In this document: piece by piece, positions 56,996 through 64,000 of the stretch
Layout of the letters: every line of letters begins with the position of its first letter
How positions within the stretch are numbered: position 1 is the first letter of the stretch
Source of the DNA: Yarrowia lipolytica
Taxonomy: Eukaryota; Ascomycota; Dipodascomycetes; Dipodascales
Length of the DNA: 64,000 bases
Assembly: GCF_001761485.1 (NCBI RefSeq)
Contig: NC_090774.1
Location: forward strand, 2,232,001-2,296,000
Reading direction: 5' to 3'
Made by a program: the position numbers and the translations under genes
The notes under the pieces: generated by a model
What the model saw: the letters and a program-made list of their open reading frames with translations, nothing else
What the model was told of the DNA's origin: nothing
Database searches by the model: none

Positions 56996-58198
56996 TTAGA
57001 GAAACCCTCTGAGTCTCTGCTCGGCAGACATTTTCTTCTTGGGCGAGCCCTTGAGGAAGTCTGCGATTCCTCGGAAAGAAAAGGAGGATTTGATGGTAGC
57101 AGCACGCGAAACCGTAGACGCAGAGTCTGCCTCCATGAGAGGCAACTGTCCGGAGTTGAGACTTTGCATACTCTGAATGCTCTGCATTGAAACCATGCGT
57201 CTAGGAGCTCGAGTGGTGGCCACAGCCTCTTCAAACAGCGTCTGAGGCTCGATGGGACTCATGGTAGTAGACACATTGCTGGTGGAAGACATGAGCGACA
57301 TCATTGGCCGAGGGTAGAGAGAGGGGTATGTTTTGGTGTTGAGAGCACGTCTGTTGTCTCGCAGAGATCGTAGAGACTCACGTGATTCACGTGATTGGCT
57401 GCTGGCAGGACGCAGGAACTCACGTGACGACTGTTTTGATAGCGGCGGTCGGTCTGAAGAGGTCGAGTCGCGTGATCGGACTGTTTGTAGCGATCTCTCT
57501 TGCAGTTTTGAAAGTGGTACCTGGGAAGAGATTGAGTCTGTGCTTTTGTTTGGGTCACGCGAGGGGTATGGATGGTTAGTTATGTCTTGTTGTTGGTCTC
57601 CTGGTGGAGAAGAAGGTGATGCAGAAGGGCCTCTGTCATTTGCTCTCATCCATTCATGTAGCACAGGGTAATGTTGTTTATGGGGGCTCTTTTCCAGGCC
57701 TAGACGCTCGTAAGAAGGTAGCTTTTCTTCGATCGAAAACAGGTGGTTGATGATCGAGTCCAAACGATGGTAGGTCTGTTCGCATTGTGTTGAAATGTTT
57801 TCCACCGACTTGAGGGTGTTCTTGGAGGTCCTGAACTGCTGGATGTTGATGTTGATCTGCGTGGACGTGTTGACCAAAAGCGAGTCAATTTCGCCCATTC
57901 GGCGAATCAGCTCGACCTGTGCCCTCTTCACCTCGTCCACCTCGCATGACAGATCATGCTGGTACTTTGCAGCAATGTGTTGCAGACAGTCGGTCACGTC
58001 CTGGGCCTCGGTTTCACATGTCGCCAGAATGGAGTTGTACTTGAACGACGAGACTGGCGGAAGTGGCTTTAAGACGCGTTTCTTGGCATCCATGGTGTTT
58101 GATCGCCCACTGGCCGCATTCGCGTTGACAATCACCAGGTTTTCCGGACGACTCGACATGGTGATGTGTGTGTACTGTTCGAAGCAGGGATGTGCCAT
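56996..58198 (-). CDS. Coiled-coil protein with disordered Ser-rich tail, function unknown
   Basis: 400 residues from the ATG at 58198, or 387 from an in-frame ATG at 58159 (MSSRPENLVIV). Residues about 50-175 form helical, heptad-like segments (for example CEVDEVKRAQVELIRRMGEI and YHRLDSIINHLFSIEEKL). A long Ser/Arg/Pro-rich region with many RSRDSTSS-type phosphosites follows, and a short basic C-terminus (FLKGSPKKKMSAEQRL). This arrangement resembles small coiled-coil subunits of vesicle or organelle complexes such as BLOC-1, but I cannot assign it. Several CACGTGA-like words lie inside the coding region. Confidence 0.75.
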   Translation of the reverse strand: MAHPCFEQYTHITMSSRPENLVIVNANAASGRSNTMDAKKRVLKPLPPVSSFKYNSILATCETEAQDVTDCLQHIAAKYQHDLSCEVDEVKRAQVELIRRMGEIDSLLVNTSTQININIQQFRTSKNTLKSVENISTQCEQTYHRLDSIINHLFSIEEKLPSYERLGLEKSPHKQHYPVLHEWMRANDRGPSASPSSPPGDQQQDITNHPYPSRDPNKSTDSISSQVPLSKLQERSLQTVRSRDSTSSDRPPLSKQSSREFLRPASSQSRESRESLRSLRDNRRALNTKTYPSLYPRPMMSLMSSTSNVSTTMSPIEPQTLFEEAVATTRAPRRMVSMQSIQSMQSLNSGQLPLMEADSASTVSRAATIKSSFSFRGIADFLKGSPKKKMSAEQRLRGFL

Positions 58199-60074
58199 AT
58201 GCAGTGTGAGCTTGATAACCTCACATCGGGGTTAGGGAATAACGAGATGAAGGGAGTGAGAGTGTAGGGAGATTGTGGATAGCGTGATTGGGGACTGTCG
58301 TGTCTGTCGAACATGTGGCGATCGAAAAAATACGTAGAAGGCGTCTTTTCCCTAAGAGATATGCTGTTGAGGTAGCAATACATTTTACTTCAGTTAATGA
58401 TTGATATTACTTGGCATAGAGTTAAGGTGGATCCTACCTTTTATTTGGGCAGAATTTTTGGAAAAAGATATAAAAAAGATTGCAGCACCCAGGATTCTCG
58501 TATGGTCTCCCCACTACACAATATAACTAGGCTCTCTGGTGGCTTGACTTATGGCTGATCGGACGGGAAGCCGTATTTTCACCAGGATATGGCCGCAACC
58601 ATTGCGATATATTTTGTTTGGGCCATAATATTGGGCCAGATAGGTCACGTGCCGGGATTTTTATATGATCATATGTTGACGAATAGAGATGTTTCAGAGA
58701 TTTGGATGATTTGACAAGTATATTTGGCCTGTGTTATTTAGATTGATAGAGCCGGATTCATGAAAACACCAATATTTCATTGCGTACAAGATTTTTCAAG
58801 AACCGCCTTGTCGATCTTTCCACATGACATATCTGGACTAATATTGAACATGTCATGTATATGATGGCTGCGTCGCTGTTCGCCCGTCTATCTTTCGATT
58901 ATGTGATTGGCGGTGCGTCTCTCGAAACATATTCTGTCAGCATTCTCTTCCCTCGTCTGTATCACCACCCCATCTATCTGTTCTAACCTTTAGTTGGCTT
59001 GCACAAATGTTTAGTTGGCTTTCTCCAGGCTTTAGCTGACGCCTATTGCAAGCACAAGACTGTAGTTCGGAAACCTCATCCAAAGCCCATCCAAGGGCAT
59101 CCACACACACCAGACAACCCCCAGCCCTTCACTAAATGGCCCACATCCTGGCAATTACTAAGCAACCCCTCTTCAACCTCTTCAACACCCCTCATACGGC
59201 TCTTCACACAAGGTTGCATGACGTCACGCAACTTTTTCCGGATCACCGGATAAACAACAAGGTGGGTCGTTTTTTGGAGGTTGATGAGCTCAAGGGTTAC
59301 GTAAGCGGTAAATGCCGCTATGGAGTCACGTTACCACATGAAATAGCCAGTCTGAAACCCTCAATTATCCCCCTTTGGCTCTTTCACACCCTTGTTCTTC
59401 GTCTGTCGTCTCCTCTGTCTCCCGTGGCCACGTCCAGTGCCGTATGCACATCAATTAGCCCGGCAAGAGGCTCTATAGAGGTACAATGAGGAGATCCAAG
59501 TGCCACCCAGAGGGCCTGGCGCCGCACACTAGGAGTACAAACGACATGTAGCGAGTCCAGAAGTTCTCCAAAGCCTCTTAGCTAAGTTTCGAGGAGCTCA
59601 ACAGACGTGTCAAGACCTGTTGTTTTGTCTTATATGGCCCCAACCATGCATAATATAGCAGGAAGGTAACAGGGAGTTGGAGTCTTTATCACGTGATCAA
59701 GGTGTGGTGGAGATATGGTGGCTGGGGTTCTGGGTTTCTGGCACCTATGTAACTCGTCTGGAGCCATCTCTTAAGGTCCTTGTCTTTCACAGCAATCTTT
59801 GGAGGTCTCCGTGGCTGTCTTTGATAACGCATCGGTAGCCGAAGCTAGGGATTTAGCATGCAGGCTATAGAGACGGCACTGGAGGGTATGAGATGGGGGA
59901 AAAGGGCAAATATACAATAAAATAGCATTTGGAGTTGATTTCCGTACTCTACACGCTCGCACCTACCCAGTAATACCGATTTTATGGCGTTTGTCAAGCC
60001 TCCAAATGGGTGAATAAAGTTCGAAACAATCGTCACGCTATATATCTCCCACCCCCCACCCCCACATTTTGTCA
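58199..60074. other. 1.9-kb divergent intergenic region
   Basis: Between the coiled-coil gene and the aminopeptidase gene. It holds CACGTG (58646-58651), TCACGTGA (59689-59696) and A/T-rich stretches. Open frames at 59.0-59.5 kb (up to 117 codons) look like noise. Confidence 0.6.
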
Positions 60075-62030
60075 ATGCTACGATTGCGACTTCCTCAGCT
60101 CTCGTTTCTCACCCGAACCCGTTCTTTCCACACCGACTTCACCATGACCGCTTCTTCCGGCGAAAAGCTGGCATTATTGAGACAGCTGATGGCCTCCAAG
60201 GGTCTGGGAGTGTACATCGTGCCCTCCGAAGACGCCCATCAGAGCGAGTACACCTCTGTGTGCGACCAGCGACGGGCCTACATTTCGGGCTTCACCGGAT
60301 CGGCCGGAACCGCCGTTATCACCTCCGACACAGCTGCCCTGGCTACCGATGGACGGTACTTTCTGCAGGCAGACGAGCAGCTGGACAAGAAGTACTGGAA
60401 CCTGCTCAAGCAGGGCGTAAAGGGCGTGCCCACATGGCAGGAGTACGCAATTGACTACGCTATCAAACACGGAGTCGACATTGGAGTCGATTCTCGTCTT
60501 GTCAGTGCTGTTGAGGCCGAGGATATCACCAAGAAGCTGGCTCTCAAGATCGAGGAGGCTGGAGTCCAGGCAGATGAGAAAAATGCTTCTTCAGTCAAAC
60601 TCGTCGGCCTCCACGACAACCTCGTCGACGCCGTGTGGTCCAAGCTCGATACTCAGCCCTGTAGACCCGGAGATCCAGCTTTCCCTCTGGACGTGAAGTA
60701 CACTGGCAAGCCCTTTGATCTGAAGCTGGAGGAGCTGCGAGTCAAGATGCGAGAGTCTGGCGGCTCTGCCATCATCATTTCTGCACTCGACGAGATTGCC
60801 TGGCTTCTCAACCTGCGAGGATCTGACATTCCCTACAACCCGGTCTTCTTTGGCTACGTCATTGTCACCCCCAACTACACCACTTTGTACTGTGACTCCA
60901 AGAAGATCACCGAGGCCTGCGAGAAGCACCTGGACGGTCTGATTGATCTCCGGCCCTATGACGATGTTTTCGCCGACTTCAAGAAGCTCGGAGAGGCTGC
61001 CCAGCACGACAAACTTGTGTTTGTGCCCAAGAACTCGTCCTGGGCTCTGGTCGAGTGTCTCGGCGGCTTCAAGAACGAAAACAAGACTTACACCCAAATA
61101 ACTAGTCCCGTTCTCAAGGCCAAGGCTGTCAAGAACAAGACTGAGCAGGAGGGAGCCCGGGCAGCCCATCTCAAGGACGGAGCTGCTCTGTGCGAGTTCT
61201 TCTGCTGGTTGGAGGGTGTCTACGATGCCGGCAACCCCGACAAGCTGGACGAGGTGGACGCTGCATCCAAGCTGGTGGAATTCCGGGAGAAGCAGCCCAA
61301 CTTTGTGGGTCTTTCGTTTGAGTCCATTTCTTCTGTGGGTCCCAACGCTGCCATCATCCACTACGCTCCCGAGAAGCCCAAGGCTGCCATTCTCGACCCA
61401 TCCAAGGTATACTTGTCCGATACGGGCTCCCAGTTTCTTGAAGGAACCACAGACACCACTCGAACGTGGCACTTCGGCAGCCCCAGCGACGAGGAGCGAA
61501 CCTCAAACACGTTGGTTCTCAAGGGCCACATTGCTCTGGCCGAGTCGGTGTTCCCCGAGGGCACCACCGGTTTTGCTCTCGACATTTTGGCCCGTCAGTT
61601 CCTGTGGAAGTACGGTCTGGACTACCGACACGGCACAGGCCACGGTATTGGCGCCTTCCTCAACGTGCACGAGGGCCCCTTCGGAATCGGCTTCCGACCC
61701 GCCTACAGAGACTTCCCCATGGAGATTGGAAATGTGGTGTCCAACGAGCCTGGTTACTACAAGGACGGCGAGTACGGTATTCGAATCGAGTCTGTTCTGA
61801 TCTGCAAGGAAAAGAAGACCCAGGAAAACTTTGGAGGTAAGAAGTATCTGGGCTTTGAGACCATCACCCGGGTGCCTCTGTGCCACAAGCTGATTGACGT
61901 TTCTATGCTGGAGGACTCGGAGAAGAAGTGGGTCAACCACTACCACCAGGTTGTGCGGAACGAGGTTGGACCTCTGGTTGAGGGCGAGGTCAAGGAGTGG
62001 TTGCTCAAGGAGACTGCTCCTCTGGAGTAG
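60075..62030 (+). CDS. Xaa-Pro aminopeptidase (aminopeptidase P, M24B), possible dual location
   Basis: 651 residues from the first ATG. Two N-terminal creatinase-like domains precede the C-terminal pita-bread domain. The five metal ligands of the family are present: Asp449, Asp460 (DTGSQFLEGTTDTTRT), His523 (HGTGHGIG), Glu557 (NEPGYY) and Glu571 (IRIES), each 34 residues beyond the human XPNPEP1 number. The enzyme removes an N-terminal residue before proline. A second in-frame ATG at 60144 (MTASSGEKLALL) gives 628 residues, matching cytosolic XPNPEP1 (623). The 23 extra residues (MLRLRLPQLSFLTRTRSFH...) look like a mitochondrial presequence. The S. cerevisiae relative is Fra1. Confidence 0.95.
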   Translation: MLRLRLPQLSFLTRTRSFHTDFTMTASSGEKLALLRQLMASKGLGVYIVPSEDAHQSEYTSVCDQRRAYISGFTGSAGTAVITSDTAALATDGRYFLQADEQLDKKYWNLLKQGVKGVPTWQEYAIDYAIKHGVDIGVDSRLVSAVEAEDITKKLALKIEEAGVQADEKNASSVKLVGLHDNLVDAVWSKLDTQPCRPGDPAFPLDVKYTGKPFDLKLEELRVKMRESGGSAIIISALDEIAWLLNLRGSDIPYNPVFFGYVIVTPNYTTLYCDSKKITEACEKHLDGLIDLRPYDDVFADFKKLGEAAQHDKLVFVPKNSSWALVECLGGFKNENKTYTQITSPVLKAKAVKNKTEQEGARAAHLKDGAALCEFFCWLEGVYDAGNPDKLDEVDAASKLVEFREKQPNFVGLSFESISSVGPNAAIIHYAPEKPKAAILDPSKVYLSDTGSQFLEGTTDTTRTWHFGSPSDEERTSNTLVLKGHIALAESVFPEGTTGFALDILARQFLWKYGLDYRHGTGHGIGAFLNVHEGPFGIGFRPAYRDFPMEIGNVVSNEPGYYKDGEYGIRIESVLICKEKKTQENFGGKKYLGFETITRVPLCHKLIDVSMLEDSEKKWVNHYHQVVRNEVGPLVEGEVKEWLLKETAPLE

Positions 62031-64000
62031 ACATGTCACTGTAATTATTCTGAATGCATAATGATTTACGAGCGTTGAGGTTGACTGTATGAACAATGGC
62101 ATGCCGGTATAGGTGCTGGACACCAGAGACCACTAAAGGGCCCCACTGAGTGCTGTACTAGAGCTTTAGAACAGTTTCTGGTCTTCCTGGAGTGCACTGA
62201 GGCTGAAGAGAGATACAAGTACATACGGCATGTAACTGTGATGGGATGAGGACTATAAGAAGGAAGCAGTACCGTGCACGACTTGAATTGATGGGCGTCG
62301 AGCTTTTATTCTGGCTGTTCTAGAAGTGTGATAGCGATGATGGGCACGTTCAAGCGTTAATTACAGATTCTTTCCCGACAAAGAACGGGTCCCTGTCGGA
62401 AGCTACTGCCAAAACCACGGTGAAGTATGGGACACCAAAGGGAGCCTTTCGGAGGAAAAAGCAATAACTATTCCGGAAGTCCGCCAACTCCAAGATCGGG
62501 TATTATATATTGAGAGCTGAGATGAAGGGCTCAACATGTCCTCTTAGTTATGGACGCTGGTAACATGTCTTGAGATGTGCTTCTATTGCTGCTACTTTTC
62601 TAGACAGTACATACAATGCAAGTAGGAGCACTCGCAAAAACGGTCAATCTGGTAAGTGACCGACGTGGTACCGAGGCTGATACGATATACTGCCCTGGAA
62701 ACAGCTTGTACTCGTACTGGCACATGTAACAACTGTAGCAGTTAAAGCAACAAGCTAATCACTCAAGGCATATTATAGATCTATCACTCAGGACACCTTA
62801 TAGATCATTCTCTTCATCAGATCTATCACTTCATCTTATAGATCTACCAAAGATAACGATTCACAAACCACGCTCTACAATTAGGAATCCTACTCCGCAC
62901 CCCCGCCCAACGCCAACAGGATCCGATTCCATTCCAGAAGTGGTCTTTCTAAAGCCGGTCGATTGTGCGGCTCAGATAAAGTTGATGTTCATGGTTTCTT
63001 TTTCATATCTGCTGATTCTCAGACTTTGCCCTGGAGATCAGACATGGCAACTATGTGTGTATGTATGTACATACGATGATAATACCAACACAGGGTAGGA
63101 TGACTCTTGGCGAATCGATGGCGAGATGTTAATCAGCAGACTCGGATAAGGCAACCTTTTCTCCTCCAGTATCATTTTTCTATCCGTATTCGGACTTGTA
63201 CGATACTCCTGCTACCTGCTAGTGGTTTTGATCATGTACATTTTGATCCATGTTGATGCCCTGGATTCAGAACCCTAACGCCAGATTACGCACAATGGTA
63301 CCTTGTGCTTACCCCAACATTTGCTCAGCCAATGGGCGTCCGTGTAATAAAAACCCGGTCAGCATATTACTAATCAAGTTTCCACAGCCTTCCATGGCAT
63401 TCCAGCGCCAATATCGACGCAGATACACACTCTCAAGCTGGTTTTGCCAGTCGCCCGACCTTGCCGGTTAGTCTTCCTCGACTCTTTTAAGCCGCACAAT
63501 GTTTGCACCGATGGTTACTGGCGGAGATCATGTGATGCATCAGGGGCAATGTGAGAGCAAGTCCCACCAGATTTATCGGCGCCGACAAGAGTTTTGGACC
63601 GCGGAAACCCGGAAATTTGCCCTGACCAAAGACTCAGGTCGGTGCTGCAACCACAAACACCCGATAATATCGTCCATATGGCTCACTCCGGAGACCCTTG
63701 CGGTCACAAGATAAACTGCCTGTTAACGAGAGTGCAGAGTCATTTCCGAAACCTTATTTTGGAAATATAACGGTTGCCTGATTGGCTGTCGGTGGGAAGC
63801 TTCGGGTGCGTAAAGGGGGGGATTTTGGGGGCAGAAAACCAGATTAGGGCTGTTTTGAGCTGCCTAGTAATATATGGACGTTTTTTCCATCTGCAAATTC
63901 CGCACAATTAAACCAGTTGCACACGTTTCCGTGGTTTATGACCATCTCATTACGTCACCAGTTATGGGGAACCTTATTGCCTCTCTTTCTGAACTCTAAA
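62031..64000. other. 2.0-kb intergenic region to the right edge
   Basis: No supported gene. It contains TTATAGATC-type repeats at 62770-62855 and a possible mini-exon (ATG 62616, 12 codons, then GTAAGT at 62652). It may be the promoter of a gene beyond the window. Confidence 0.55.
62770..62855. repeat. Degenerate repeat of TTATAGATC / ATCTATCACT
   Basis: Three copies of TTATAGATC and three of ATCTATCACT or close variants alternate over about 85 bp. Confidence 0.8.

Noticed and set aside
59136-59489. 117-codon + strand frame before the aminopeptidase gene
   Set aside because: No recognisable pattern; most probably leader or promoter DNA.

Overview
The window is nuclear chromosomal DNA of an ascomycete yeast, almost certainly Yarrowia lipolytica. 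The signs are large intron-poor genes separated by 1-3.6 kb intergenic gaps, an intron with GTGAGT donor and TACTAAC branch site only 2 nt from the CAG acceptor (polyubiquitin gene), heavy use of CGA for arginine matched by an intron-containing tRNA-Arg(UCG), and a cell-wall protein that I recognise as Y. lipolytica CWP1. Gene content (malic enzyme, SPO14, SEC59, SLC1, POL12, CNA1, UBI4 homologues) agrees. I see no transposon, LTR element, rRNA or CRISPR array.

Layout. 1-4.4 kb: 3' end of a malic enzyme gene, a Zn(II)2Cys6 transcription factor, and a PHD-finger protein facing it. 6.3-23.0 kb: four genes on the + strand for secreted Ser/Thr-rich proteins with GPI-type tails (6394, 9472, 17078, 22354 = CWP1), interrupted only by a PPR-like mitochondrial protein gene (11907). 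23.2-29.3 kb: four minus-strand genes (coiled-coil orphan, POL12, La protein, acyl-CoA thioesterase). 31.3-41.6 kb: phospholipase D (SPO14) on +, then an XRCC2-like RecA-fold protein, dolichol kinase and lysophosphatidate acyltransferase on -. 43.8-48.4 kb: polyubiquitin and calcineurin A on +. 48.4-52.0 kb: a long gap without a convincing gene. 52.0-58.2 kb: an orphan small protein, a pICln/Lot5-like protein, CFD1, a tRNA-Arg, an orphan secreted protein and a coiled-coil protein. 60.1-62.0 kb: aminopeptidase P. The last 2 kb is intergenic.

How the genes relate. Four genes touch lipid metabolism (malic enzyme, thioesterase, PLD, SLC1), but they do not form an obvious cluster. The GPI-protein run does look like a real local family: two members share a roughly 100-residue N-terminal domain, two share a three-cysteine module and a 13-bp promoter element, and three have related C-termini.

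Data quality. Three loci (about 10.2-10.4, 17.7-19.2 and 43.9-45.65 kb) are full of small frame breaks, and all three are internally repetitive, while unique genes are intact. Unpolished consensus in repeats is the simplest explanation, so I annotate these loci as genes with doubtful sequence rather than as decayed genes.
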